From Kordiimonas lipolytica (GTDB lineage: Bacteria; Pseudomonadota; Alphaproteobacteria; Sphingomonadales; Kordiimonadaceae): a stretch of DNA of 64,000 nt. The notes under the pieces were generated by a model that made no database searches, had not been told where the DNA came from, and worked only from the letters and a program-made list of their open reading frames with translations. Location: assembly GCF_001550065.1 (NCBI RefSeq), contig NZ_LRUB01000032.1:7501-71500 (forward strand), read 5' to 3'. Position numbers and translations under genes: made by a program. Positions 46,650-55,402 of the stretch are shown in pieces; the stretch's first letter is position 1, and each line of letters opens with the position of its first letter.

Positions 46650-48509
46650 TTATTGGCAAGCGAGGCATTCCTCATAGTCGGTGGTGCCACCACCGCCCAG
46701 CTCCAGCTGCACTTCCTTGGCCTTCTTCTTGTAGCTGCCCGTAGCCACGACCTCAGCACGGCTGATAGACTTGGACCGGCAGTAATAAAGGCTTTTGAGA
46801 CCCTTCTTCCAGGCCTGATAGTGAATCTGGTGCAGGTCACGCTTGTGCACATTCGCTGGCAGGAAGATGTTCACCGACTGCGCCTGGCTGATGTGCTCGG
46901 CACGGTCAGCTGCCAGTTCAACCACCCAACGCTGGTCCAACTCAAATGCGGTCTTGAACACGTCTTTTTCTTCCTGGCTCAGGAAGTCCAGATGCTGCAC
47001 GGAACCTTCGTTGATCGTGATCGACGTCCAGATCTCATCCGTATCCTGGCCCTTCTCCTTCAGAAGCCGCTTCAGCGCGCGGTTGTGAACGATGAAGTTC
47101 CCCGACAGGGTTTTCTGGTTATAGCTGTTGCCGGCGATCGGCTCGATGCCCGGGCTTGCGCCACCACAGATGGTGGAGATGGAAGCCGTAGGCGCGATAG
47201 CCGTCTTGTTCGAGAAGCGCTGCATGATGCCATAGTCAGCCGCGTCCGGGCATGGGCCGCGTTCAAACGCGAGAGCCTCTGATGCGCGGTCCACTTCGGC
47301 TTCAATATGCTTGAAGATTTTCTTGTTCCAGGCCTTCGCCATCGCGCTTTCAAACGGGATCATATTGTCCTGCAGGAAGCTGTGGAAACCCATCACACCA
47401 AGGCCCACAGAGCGCTCGCGCATAGCCGAATAGCGGGCCTTCGCCATCTCGTCCGGCGCGCGGTCGATGAAGTCCTGCAGCACGTTATCAAGGAACCGCA
47501 TCACGTCTGGGATGAAGTCCTTGTTGTCTTTCCACTGCTTATAGTGCTCGAGATTGAGGCTCGACAGACAGCAGACAGCCGTACGTTCGTTGCCCAGGTG
47601 GTCAAGACCCGTCGGCAGCGTGATTTCCGCGCACAGGTTCGAAGTCTTCACCGTAAGGCCCGCAAGCTTGTGATGCTCAGGCATCTGGCGGTTCACCGTG
47701 TCGGAATAAATGATGTAAGGCTCGCCGGTCTCAACGCGGGCAGTCAGCAGACGAATCCACAGGCCGCGTGCAGACACGGAACGAACTGCATGGCCGTCTT
47801 TCGGACTGGTGAGCACCCAATCCTCATTCGCTTCCACCGCACGCATAAAGGCGTCTGTTACCAGCACACCGTGGTGCAGGTTTGGTGTCTTGCGGTTTGG
47901 GTCACCGCCTGTCGGGCGACGAAGCTCGATAAATTCTTCAATTTCCGGGTGGCTGATCGGCAGATAGATCGCCGCAGAGCCGCGACGCAGAGACCCTTGG
48001 GAGATCGCAAGCGTCAGGCTGTCCATCACACGCACGAACGGTACGATACCGCTGGTCTTGCCAACACCGCCAACCGTTTCACCGATCGAACGCAGGTTAC
48101 CCCAGTATGAGCCAATGCCGCCGCCTTTGGACGCCAGCCAGACGTTCTCCGTCCACAGGTCCACGATCGAGGAAAGCTTGTCCTGCGCCTCATTGAGGAA
48201 GCAGCTGATCGGCAGGCCGCGGTTGGTCCCACCGTTCGACAGAACGGGTGTTGCCGGCATGAACCAAAGGTTGGAAATGTAATTATAGAGCCGCTGGGAA
48301 TGGGCTGCGTCATCGCCATAGTAGGACGCCACGCGAGCGAACAGGTCCTGATAGCTCTCACCGGGCATCAGATAGCGATCCTCAAGCGTTGCTTTTCCGA
48401 AATCGGTGAGTAGCGCATCGCGGCTACGGTCCAGCTCAACCGGTCCGCCATGCTCAAACTGAGTGACCTCAAACATTGTGCCCATATCTCCCTTGTCCGC
48501 CCTAGCCAT
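46650..48509 (-). CDS. nrdA: ribonucleoside-diphosphate reductase, alpha subunit (class I)
   Basis: 619 residues from ATG 48509 (MARADKGD), which follows AAGGAG; an open extension reaches 48548. Ten-stranded barrel blocks are clear: PATPVLSNGGTNRGLPISCFL with the first redox Cys, KTSNLCAEITLP with the radical Cys region N-x-C-x-E, and TAVCCLSSLNLEHY. The C-terminus DYEECLACQ carries the swinging Cys pair. There is no N-terminal ATP-cone: the protein opens directly into the barrel, unlike E. coli NrdA (761 residues). It reduces ribonucleoside diphosphates with NrdB. The leader has two NrdR boxes and a perfect hairpin. Confidence 0.96.
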   Translation of the reverse strand: MARADKGDMGTMFEVTQFEHGGPVELDRSRDALLTDFGKATLEDRYLMPGESYQDLFARVASYYGDDAAHSQRLYNYISNLWFMPATPVLSNGGTNRGLPISCFLNEAQDKLSSIVDLWTENVWLASKGGGIGSYWGNLRSIGETVGGVGKTSGIVPFVRVMDSLTLAISQGSLRRGSAAIYLPISHPEIEEFIELRRPTGGDPNRKTPNLHHGVLVTDAFMRAVEANEDWVLTSPKDGHAVRSVSARGLWIRLLTARVETGEPYIIYSDTVNRQMPEHHKLAGLTVKTSNLCAEITLPTGLDHLGNERTAVCCLSSLNLEHYKQWKDNKDFIPDVMRFLDNVLQDFIDRAPDEMAKARYSAMRERSVGLGVMGFHSFLQDNMIPFESAMAKAWNKKIFKHIEAEVDRASEALAFERGPCPDAADYGIMQRFSNKTAIAPTASISTICGGASPGIEPIAGNSYNQKTLSGNFIVHNRALKRLLKEKGQDTDEIWTSITINEGSVQHLDFLSQEEKDVFKTAFELDQRWVVELAADRAEHISQAQSVNIFLPANVHKRDLHQIHYQAWKKGLKSLYYCRSKSISRAEVVATGSYKKKAKEVQLELGGGGTTDYEECLACQ

Positions 48510-48566
48510 GCGGTACTGACTCCTTCTTCGTCTCGAGAAACACCCCATTGTGCCCGAGCAAAGAAC

Positions 48567-48589
48567 AAAAGTCGAACAAATCGACTTTT
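48567..48589. other. perfect inverted repeat in the nrdA leader
   Basis: AAAAGTCGA-ACAAA-TCGACTTTT, 9-bp arms and a 5-base loop, about 60-80 bases upstream of the nrdA start. On the RNA it would form an A/U-flanked hairpin resembling a short terminator or attenuator; as DNA it could be an operator. Confidence 0.5.
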
Positions 48590-48690
48590 CGTAATTATTG
48601 TAAGTGCTTAGCGAAGCGCTCGTCCGAACTCCCCCGTTCGAGTCGCCATATCGCCGCGAGATTTGTAGGATAAGGTCGAACGGGTATTTT

Positions 48691-48706
48691 CGTCAAGATA
48701 AAGTGG
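48691..48706. promoter_or_regulatory. second NrdR box of nrdA
   Basis: CGTCAAGATAAAGTGG matches the NrdR palindrome at 10 of 16 positions and starts exactly 31 bp from the stronger box, the three-turn spacing usual for paired NrdR sites. Confidence 0.5.
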
Positions 48707-48721
48707 TGAGAATTTTTAAGT

Positions 48722-48737
48722 GCCCAATATCTAGTGT
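48722..48737. promoter_or_regulatory. NrdR box of nrdA
   Basis: GCCCAATATCTAGTGT matches acaCwAtATwTwgtgt at 13 of 16 positions, about 210 bp upstream of the nrdA start. Confidence 0.65.
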
Positions 48738-48833
48738 TTTTATGACAGACGTATGACAGCCAAGGTTGCACAGAATACACCCTGCCTATTGCCAACTATA
48801 GGGAATTCAATGAGTCGCGGTTAACAGGGCCGC

Positions 48834-49817
48834 CTAGAGGCCCTTGTCGCCCATCGCCAGGAATTTATCGCGGCGAAGTTCCTTCAAGCGCGCGCCGTCA
48901 ACACCCGCCATATCCCGGAGCGACCGCTCCATCGCGTCACCCAGCATGTTCATCGCACGCTCCGTATCGCGGTGTGCGCCACCAAGCGGCTCAGCAACGA
49001 TTTCATCAATCACGCCCAGCTTCAAAAGGTCCTGTGCGGTGATCTTAAGGGCGACTGCAGCTTCGTTCGCCTTGTCGTTTGTGCGCCACAGAATGGAAGC
49101 ACAGCCTTCAGGCGAGATCACGGAATAGATGGCATGTTCCATCATGAGCACCTTGTTGGCCGCAGCGATTGCCACAGCACCACCCGAGCCGCCTTCACCC
49201 ACGATGCAGGTCACCAGCGGCACTTCAAGGCCAAGGCATTTGTCGGTCGACCTTGCGATGGCTTCCGCCTGGCCGCGCTCTTCCGCCCCCACACCTGGAT
49301 AAGCGCCTGACGTATCAACAAGCGTTAGCACCGGCAGGCCGAAACGGTCGGCCATATCCATCAGGCGAATGGCCTTACGGTAGCCTTCCGGGCGCGCCAT
49401 GCCGAAATTGTGCTTGAGGCGGCTTTCAGTATCCCAGCCCTTTTCATGGCCCATGACCACGCAGGCTTCGCCGCGGAAGCGGGCAAGGCCGCCAACAAGC
49501 GCCTCGTCTTCACCGAAGCACCGATCGCCGGAAAGCGGCGTGAAATCTTCGAACAGGTGCCCGATCAGGTCGTGGAAGTGCGGGCGCTCAGGGTGCCGCG
49601 CCACCTGCATTTTCTGCGTTGGCGTCAGCCCCGCGTACGTTTCCTTGAGGAGCTTACCAAGCTTGGTCTCAAGCTGGCCGACTTCCGCTGTAATGTCAGC
49701 GCCGCCCTTGAAGCTGCGCAGTTCGCGGATCTTGCCTTCCAGTTCTGCAATTGGCTTCTCAAACTCTAGAAACGTCATCATATCATTCGTATCCGTTTTT
49801 TGAGGCGACTTGTTCAT
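48834..49817 (-). CDS. accA: acetyl-CoA carboxylase carboxyltransferase, alpha subunit
   Basis: 327 residues from 49817; the family usually begins at the internal [20 protein letters not shown] (ATG 49781), giving 315 residues, and neither start has a strong RBS. Crotonase-fold blocks: [58 protein letters not shown] and [43 protein letters not shown]. With AccD it moves carboxyl from biotin to acetyl-CoA to make malonyl-CoA. Monocistronic here. Confidence 0.96.
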   Translation of the reverse strand: MNKSPQKTDTNDMMTFLEFEKPIAELEGKIRELRSFKGGADITAEVGQLETKLGKLLKETYAGLTPTQKMQVARHPERPHFHDLIGHLFEDFTPLSGDRCFGEDEALVGGLARFRGEACVVMGHEKGWDTESRLKHNFGMARPEGYRKAIRLMDMADRFGLPVLTLVDTSGAYPGVGAEERGQAEAIARSTDKCLGLEVPLVTCIVGEGGSGGAVAIAAANKVLMMEHAIYSVISPEGCASILWRTNDKANEAAVALKITAQDLLKLGVIDEIVAEPLGGAHRDTERAMNMLGDAMERSLRDMAGVDGARLKELRRDKFLAMGDKGL

Positions 49818-49883
49818 GGACCCAGTAAACCATGTTTCGCCGACGGGCGCAAAATCCTTGATTGCACTTGTTATGTCAAGTTC

Positions 49884-52031
49884 TCAGTTGCCTGCCCCGC
49901 CAAGGCGCCTTTCGCTTGTTTTCTCAAGCTCCAAAGCCACCATATCTAGTGGCAATTTTCTTTCGCGTTCGTCAGCAAACAGGGGGGCCTGATCGGCATA
50001 ATGCTGTGACGACGCATCAAGCGTCGCACTGCCGAAATTATGCATCGTGCGCACATGCTGCGCACCAGCGGCATCCCATTCCACAAACATGATGTAACTA
50101 TCCCCTGCCGTGGCTTCAAGGTGCCCGGCTTCTTCATCCCATTCAGCATAGACCGCGCGCAGCACATCCGGCCCGCCCGAAAGCGGCCAGCTTTCGCCCC
50201 CGCGCACCAAACGGTTCACTTGTCCCCAGGGTACATCCAACCGGCCGAAATTGTCTTTCAGGGTGCGCACAGCATGCTCAAACGCCTCGCGCGGGTCAGG
50301 CCTTGGCTCGCCGCTCATGTCCGCCATGATAAAGGGGGTTACCGTCAGAACGCCTAGTGCCGCATGCTCGCTTGAGGCATCTGTGGTCAGACTCCAGCCA
50401 AAGAGATAATCCCGCGCTTCCCTGAGTTCAGCGTCTTCAAATTCCAGCCCCGTCACCTCATGCCATACTTGAAAGGCGAGAGACTTCTCCTCCCCCATGA
50501 AGGAATAGGCGTTGTCGTATTTAATCCTGCGGAATGCGTGATCGTAGACCTGCTCAGCGTCTGACAAGAGCTCTACAAGGCGAAGCGCCCGGTTGGTCAT
50601 CTGCGTCTCGATTCCCATCGAACTGGGGAAATCTTCCCGCAGTGCGCTTCCGTCCCCATCGGATGCCACATAAGGCGTATTGTTGGCATTGAACACAGCG
50701 CCCGAAGGCGGGTTCACCGTTTTCGGAATATCCCCAAAGCCGTGATAGCCGTGCCAGATCAGGTCAGACCTGTCACCCGGCACGAGGCCTGACCAATCCA
50801 CGCCCTCAGGCCGCTTGGGCATCATGGCGTTATAATAGTGGGCGATATTGCCTGCCTTGTCGGCATAGACATAATTGATGCTGGGCATGGCCATCATGGC
50901 AAGCGCGGTCTCAAAATCCGCTGGCGTTCGGGCCTTATTGAGTGCGATCATTTCTTCAAGCGTGCGCATCTCGTCCATACCCGCCCAGCGAACGGCAAAA
51001 GCGCCCTCTTCTGTCTTGAACACCGGGCCGTGGGCGGAGCGGTAGATGGGTTCATGAAACGTCCAGCGAATGGGGCCCCAGAAGGTGACATCAATCGCGG
51101 CATCGCTGATCTCAAAGTCCCGCCATTCGCCGTCAAGCTTGTACTGGTTCCCATTGTCTGGATTGAGCGTCAGCTCATATACGTCCACCAGGTCAGGTTT
51201 GTTTACCGTATTGGCCCAGCCCAGCGTCGGCCCGGTGCCGTGCAGGATAAGTGGCGAACCCGGGAAGGTGCCGCCGGCCATATCCCAGCCCTCATTCGAC
51301 TTCAATCGCGCCTCATACCAGGCGACAGGCCCTGTGAGCGGCTGGTGGGAATTGACGAGCAAGCGTGTCGAGCCGTCACCGGAGCGTGCGGGCGCAATCG
51401 CCACGCCCTGGCTTCCCAGGTCCGGCTGGGGTGCGTCCGTCACCATCAGGGCAGCCGTCTTGTCAAGGCCCGTGCCGTATTCACCGGCGGCCACTTTGGC
51501 CACATCCTGGTCAAACCCAAAAAAGAGCGGTGTTTTGAAGGTAAAACCCGCAACGATGTCCTTGCCGGTGAAGGGCAGCACACCGGGCGCCACCACATGC
51601 GGATGCTCTGAAACATAATAGTTCAGCCCGTCGGCATAAGCTTCCGCGTGATCACGTGTCGCCTGGCTGATGCGCGTCTCGTAGCCCGCGTTGACCACAT
51701 CCCAGATACCCATCCACTGAATCAGATAATCTGTCTTCGCCGCATCCGGGCCCTTGAGGGTGGAAAGCGTGCCTCGGGTCGCCAGCACCACATCCTGAAT
51801 GGTCGCAAAATCATCTTCGGCGTGGGCGAAGGCAAGCCCGAAGGAGACATCTACATCACGGTCGCCAAAAATATGCGGCACGCCATACTTGTCGCGCACG
51901 ATACGCACATCATAGTTCTGGGTAAGCCTGGCATATTGGGAAGGGTCGCCCGTTCCCGGCGCGCTCACCCAGAAACCGGCATAAACAACGACCATGAACG
52001 CAATTGCGCCATACAGACTTTTCCGGATCAT
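49884..52031 (-). CDS. penicillin acylase / acyl-homoserine-lactone acylase family Ntn-hydrolase
   Basis: 715 residues. An N-terminal hydrophobic segment (~5-24) exports or anchors it. The alpha chain has VRIVRDKYGVPHIFGDRDVDVSFGLAFAHAEDDFATIQ. The autocatalytic cut should fall before S207 (DLG-S-QGVAIAPARS), giving a beta chain with Ser nucleophile; most relatives have Ser-Asn here, so Ser-Gln is a variation. LLVNSHQPLTG and GWANTVNKPDLVDVYELTL fit AHL- and aculeacin-acylase relatives. Possible substrates are acyl-homoserine lactones, beta-lactams or lipopeptides; sequence cannot decide. Strong GGGGGAG before the ATG. It is not obviously in an operon. Confidence 0.9.
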   Translation of the reverse strand: MIRKSLYGAIAFMVVVYAGFWVSAPGTGDPSQYARLTQNYDVRIVRDKYGVPHIFGDRDVDVSFGLAFAHAEDDFATIQDVVLATRGTLSTLKGPDAAKTDYLIQWMGIWDVVNAGYETRISQATRDHAEAYADGLNYYVSEHPHVVAPGVLPFTGKDIVAGFTFKTPLFFGFDQDVAKVAAGEYGTGLDKTAALMVTDAPQPDLGSQGVAIAPARSGDGSTRLLVNSHQPLTGPVAWYEARLKSNEGWDMAGGTFPGSPLILHGTGPTLGWANTVNKPDLVDVYELTLNPDNGNQYKLDGEWRDFEISDAAIDVTFWGPIRWTFHEPIYRSAHGPVFKTEEGAFAVRWAGMDEMRTLEEMIALNKARTPADFETALAMMAMPSINYVYADKAGNIAHYYNAMMPKRPEGVDWSGLVPGDRSDLIWHGYHGFGDIPKTVNPPSGAVFNANNTPYVASDGDGSALREDFPSSMGIETQMTNRALRLVELLSDAEQVYDHAFRRIKYDNAYSFMGEEKSLAFQVWHEVTGLEFEDAELREARDYLFGWSLTTDASSEHAALGVLTVTPFIMADMSGEPRPDPREAFEHAVRTLKDNFGRLDVPWGQVNRLVRGGESWPLSGGPDVLRAVYAEWDEEAGHLEATAGDSYIMFVEWDAAGAQHVRTMHNFGSATLDASSQHYADQAPLFADERERKLPLDMVALELEKTSERRLGGAGN

Positions 52032-52105
52032 GTGCTCCCCCTGACTGTCCCCTTATTGGCAATCTAGCGCATTTTTCCCGCAAGTCACTCCCAGCCGGTC
52101 ACCCC

Positions 52106-53002
52106 CTAATCACCCAGGGGGTGTTTAGTAAGCACCAGGCTCTTGAGCCTTTCTTCAAGCACATGAGTGTAAATCTGGGTCGTGGAAATATCTGCATGCC
52201 CCAGCATCTGCTGCACCGCGCGCAAATCCGCCCCGTGCGCCAGCAGATGCGTCGCAAACGCGTGCCTGAGCTTGTGCGGGCTGACCGCACTAGGCATCAC
52301 CCCGGCCGCAACTGCCAGGTCTTTCATCAGTTGCCCGACCCGTCGGCGGGTCAGGAATCCTTCCTTGCCGCGTGAGGGAAACAGGTATGGCGAGTCCTTG
52401 AAGGGTGACGTGCGCACCGCCTCCATATGCGCCATAAGGGCATGCCGGGCCTTGTCCCCCAGCGGCACCATGCGTTCGCGCCCGCCCTTGCCGCGCACCA
52501 TAATCATGGTCGTGTCCGGCCCCACTGCGCGCTTCGGCAATGTCACCAACTCACTCACCCGAAGCCCGGTGGCGTATAGCGTTTCAACAAGTGCATGCAG
52601 GCGCTTCTCGCTCATGCCGCCTGCTGCCGCCTGTGCTTCGGCGGTATCCAGAAGCCGGTCCACATCAGATTCCGACAGCACTTTCGGCAGCTTCTGTTCC
52701 GGCCGCGGGCTTTCGATATTTTTTGCGGGGTTATCTGGCCGAAGACCGTCAGAATAAAGAAACAGGTAAAATTGCCGGATCGCAGACAAGCGCCGCGCAA
52801 CTGTGCCAGCCTTCAGGCCGCGGCGGTTGAGGCCGGAAAGATAGTCTCGGATATCCTGCGCGTCAGCGGACACCAGTTTACTGGTGGAATGCTCGGTGAA
52901 ATCCTCAAGGTCGCGCCGGTAAGCCATCAGGCTGTTCTTGGCCCGCCCCTTTTCCGCCGCCAGCATTTCAAGAAACTGATCAATCAGCGAGGCGTCAGAC
53001 AT
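52106..53002 (-). CDS. xerD: tyrosine recombinase XerD
   Basis: 298 residues, the standard XerC/D size. SAM-like core-binding domain ~1-95, catalytic domain after. All residues of the active site are seen: R148 (ATGLRVSELV), K172 (RGKGGRERMVP), H243 and R246 (PHKLRHAFATHLL), H269 (MLGHADISTTQIYTHV) and nucleophile Y278. With XerC it resolves chromosome dimers at dif under FtsK control. I call it XerD from the SPHKLRHAFATHLL block and the position near aroK; XerC cannot be fully excluded. Its start is 6 bp after the upstream gene's stop. Confidence 0.93.
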   Translation of the reverse strand: MSDASLIDQFLEMLAAEKGRAKNSLMAYRRDLEDFTEHSTSKLVSADAQDIRDYLSGLNRRGLKAGTVARRLSAIRQFYLFLYSDGLRPDNPAKNIESPRPEQKLPKVLSESDVDRLLDTAEAQAAAGGMSEKRLHALVETLYATGLRVSELVTLPKRAVGPDTTMIMVRGKGGRERMVPLGDKARHALMAHMEAVRTSPFKDSPYLFPSRGKEGFLTRRRVGQLMKDLAVAAGVMPSAVSPHKLRHAFATHLLAHGADLRAVQQMLGHADISTTQIYTHVLEERLKSLVLTKHPLGD

Positions 53003-53008
53003 AACTGT

Positions 53009-55087
53009 CTACAGGCCTCGCCGGACCAGAAGCTCCGCAGCCAACCGGTGGGCCTCAGTCTCAAAACCCAGCTCCCTCAGCGCACCGACAAGTGAGCTGG
53101 CATAAGACGCCGGAACCGTGCCGTCAGCTGTGGTTTCATAGGCAAGCGACAACGCCCCCGCCTTGTCCCCCTCAGCCTGCATCACCAGAAGCCTGCGCCA
53201 ATAAGCCGGTGACATGCTCGGCCCTGCAAGCTGCGGGTCGCCGTCTTCGGCAAGCGCCCAGATATCTTCAGGCACCACATGCCCAAGGGCCTCAAGCGTG
53301 GTGAACAGAATAGCGGCACGAATGAAACGGCCTTCGCTTTCGCCCTGCCCGGCCCACCAGGCGTTAAGCCGCGCGGGTGTTACCTCCGGCGCGCCATCAA
53401 GCCCCGCCGCAACCATCAGCGGCCAACTAGCCGTCAGAACTGCGTCTTTTTCAGCATCATCGCCAGCCTGGCCCGCGCGCAGGTCTGTAAACAAAGAGCC
53501 CGCCCGTTTATGGTCACCCGACATCAACGCGGTGCGTACCTCACGCGCCATGGTCGCCGCTGCATTGCCTTCTCCCGCGCTCAGGTACTGGAGAACAGGC
53601 AACAGATAAAAGGCCTTCTCCGGGTCCTTGGCGCGACGTTCAAGCGACGCCAGCGCGTCAGCCCGCACTATATCGTCCATGCCGCCGATAGCTTGGGCAA
53701 TGACCATCATGTCGCCGTCGAAGCTCATGTCTTCCTGCATCAATGCCTGCGCGTCCACATCAGCCTGCACCGCAGGCGGGGCAGCCCGCAGATAGTCAAC
53801 AAGCACGTCAGCGCCCAGCCAGCCTTCCGATAGGCCGCGCGCAATAAGCTGCAGCTTGGCTTCAGGCACAACGCCGGGAATGCCCAGCATGGCCTTGGCA
53901 GCCATCGGGCTTACGTCTGTCATATCCAGTGCGGAGACCTGCACCTTGGCAAGCCGCACCATCGTGGCTTCAAGCACATTCACCTTGAGCGTGTTCGACA
54001 GCACCATACCGGATGTCAGCACGGCACCGCCGGCCTGCTCCGCCTCAACCAGAATCTGGTCGGTCAACTGATAGAAAGTCGGCTGAACGCTGCTGACTTC
54101 TTCCAAAATGCCCAGGTTAAAGTCCACGCCTACACGGTCGCCCTGTACCGCGCGGCAGAAGACCGCCATCCTGAGCCAGAATGCATCATTGCTGTCCGCG
54201 CGTTCCTCAGCGGCAAGGGAACAGGCATCCTCAATCCGCCCCGCGAGCAGGTGGCCGTCCACCAAGTCACGCGCGAGGCCAGACCAGTCATGGTCCGGCG
54301 TCAGGGACTTTAGAAGCGCCAGATAGCCTTCTGTATCACCGTGGGCCGCCAGAACATTCAGACGCGCCTTGATAAAGGCATCAATTTCACTGTCATCAGC
54401 TGGGGTTGGCAACTGATAGCCTGAAAGCGCCATCCTGCGCGCAGCATCGGTCATGGCTGCAGTCTTGCTCGGCGCAGCTAATGCCTGCAGCCGGGCTTCC
54501 ACATCCTGCCGGCTATAGCCTGACCAGAAATCACGAGGGTAAGCGTTCGCGCCCGTCAGAACGGCAATCCCGCTTGGGTCCAGCGTCTGCAAGGCGCCTG
54601 CGAAAATATCGGTTTCAGGGGTCGGGACGGCTTGCTCTTCCGTCAATTCATTGGTTGCGGTCTGGTCCGCCTCAAGTGGCACTTCTCCCAAATCAGCAGT
54701 CAGGACACCATCTTGTGCTGCGGCTTCATCGGTCGCGGTCTCGGGCGCGGGTGGAACCTCGATGGTCCCTTTCGGCACATAGGGCTGCGGCAGAATGGAC
54801 CGGGGGGTGCCAAGTGCCGGGCCGACCTGCCGTTTCAGCGTAGGCCTGGGGCCCAGGAAGAAGCGGCCATCGCTTTCTTCTGCAGCCTCTTGTTGCTTGG
54901 CGTCAGCAGGTTTCGCTTCCTGCTGGGCTTCCTGCGCCTCATCGTCTTCGGCTTCCTGCGCAAACGCATCAAAAGCGGAAAGCGCAACAATAGCACTACC
55001 CATCAGCAACGCGGCCATCAAACGCCTGATTGCTGTCATGTCTGCCGCGCGTGCGACCGCGCGAGCCTTATGCCGGGAAACGGTCAT
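53009..55087 (-). CDS. large secreted/periplasmic protein of unknown function
   Basis: 692 residues from 55087; ATG 55039 (MTAIRRLMAALLMGSAIVAL) would give a cleaner signal peptide cut at FAQ/EAEDD. After it comes a Glu/Ala/Gln-rich low-complexity acidic linker (~45-75), a Pro/Thr/Glu-rich stretch to ~165, then ~500 residues of helical, Ala/Leu-rich sequence with repeat-like pairs of helices (TPR/Sel1-like feel, no clear consensus). It lies between aroK and xerD, where many Alphaproteobacteria have a similar unknown gene. Its start overlaps the end of a 46-codon membrane-protein gene by 20 bp, suggesting coupled translation. Function unknown. Confidence 0.8.
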   Translation of the reverse strand: MTVSRHKARAVARAADMTAIRRLMAALLMGSAIVALSAFDAFAQEAEDDEAQEAQQEAKPADAKQQEAAEESDGRFFLGPRPTLKRQVGPALGTPRSILPQPYVPKGTIEVPPAPETATDEAAAQDGVLTADLGEVPLEADQTATNELTEEQAVPTPETDIFAGALQTLDPSGIAVLTGANAYPRDFWSGYSRQDVEARLQALAAPSKTAAMTDAARRMALSGYQLPTPADDSEIDAFIKARLNVLAAHGDTEGYLALLKSLTPDHDWSGLARDLVDGHLLAGRIEDACSLAAEERADSNDAFWLRMAVFCRAVQGDRVGVDFNLGILEEVSSVQPTFYQLTDQILVEAEQAGGAVLTSGMVLSNTLKVNVLEATMVRLAKVQVSALDMTDVSPMAAKAMLGIPGVVPEAKLQLIARGLSEGWLGADVLVDYLRAAPPAVQADVDAQALMQEDMSFDGDMMVIAQAIGGMDDIVRADALASLERRAKDPEKAFYLLPVLQYLSAGEGNAAATMAREVRTALMSGDHKRAGSLFTDLRAGQAGDDAEKDAVLTASWPLMVAAGLDGAPEVTPARLNAWWAGQGESEGRFIRAAILFTTLEALGHVVPEDIWALAEDGDPQLAGPSMSPAYWRRLLVMQAEGDKAGALSLAYETTADGTVPASYASSLVGALRELGFETEAHRLAAELLVRRGL

Positions 55088-55208
55088 TGCTCAGCGTTTT
55101 GGTCACTGTTTCGGAAGGCGCCGGAATGTCCCAGGTCATCAGAAAGATGGCCCCGCCCACGATCACCAGTGCACCGGCAACCAGCAAAATCTGCGTTAAT
55201 TTCGACAT
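55068..55208 (-). CDS. 46-residue single-pass membrane protein
   Basis: MSKLTQILLVAGALVIVGGA followed by IFLMTWDIPAPSETVTKTLS and NDRFPA. One transmembrane helix at ~6-25, then a short periplasmic Pro/Thr/Ser tail. A very good RBS (AAAGGGAG, 5 bases before ATG 55208) supports it. It overlaps the start of the 692-residue gene by 20 bp in another frame, a typical coupling arrangement. The two probably act together in the envelope; function unknown. Too small for most gene callers. Confidence 0.72.
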   Translation of the reverse strand: MSKLTQILLVAGALVIVGGAIFLMTWDIPAPSETVTKTLSNDRFPA

Positions 55209-55402
55209 GAAACTCCCTTTGGTCTCTCGGTTACCTTGCCATACCTGTTGGTCTTATATGATGGCGCAGCGCACAAGTCCACCCACCCCAGCACAAGGAA
55301 AAGTCATCAAAAACACATTGGCCAGCCTTTTTGGCGGAAATAAGGTATTGGTTTCCGATAAAACCGTTGGCGAAGCGGGCCGGGCTGTGTAAAGAGCGAA
55401 GC

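Larger units (their letters stand above)
48510..48833. other. 324-bp nrdA-accA intergenic control region
   Basis: No gene. It contains a hairpin at 48567-48589, NrdR-like boxes at 48691-48706 and 48722-48737, and further A/T-rich sequence that probably holds the nrdA promoter. No terminator was recognised for any incoming transcript on the minus strand. Confidence 0.6.

Noticed and set aside
48635..48660. tRNA-like GTTCGAGTC sequence
   Set aside because: The flanking bases do not form the T-arm stem and no acceptor or anticodon arm can be drawn.
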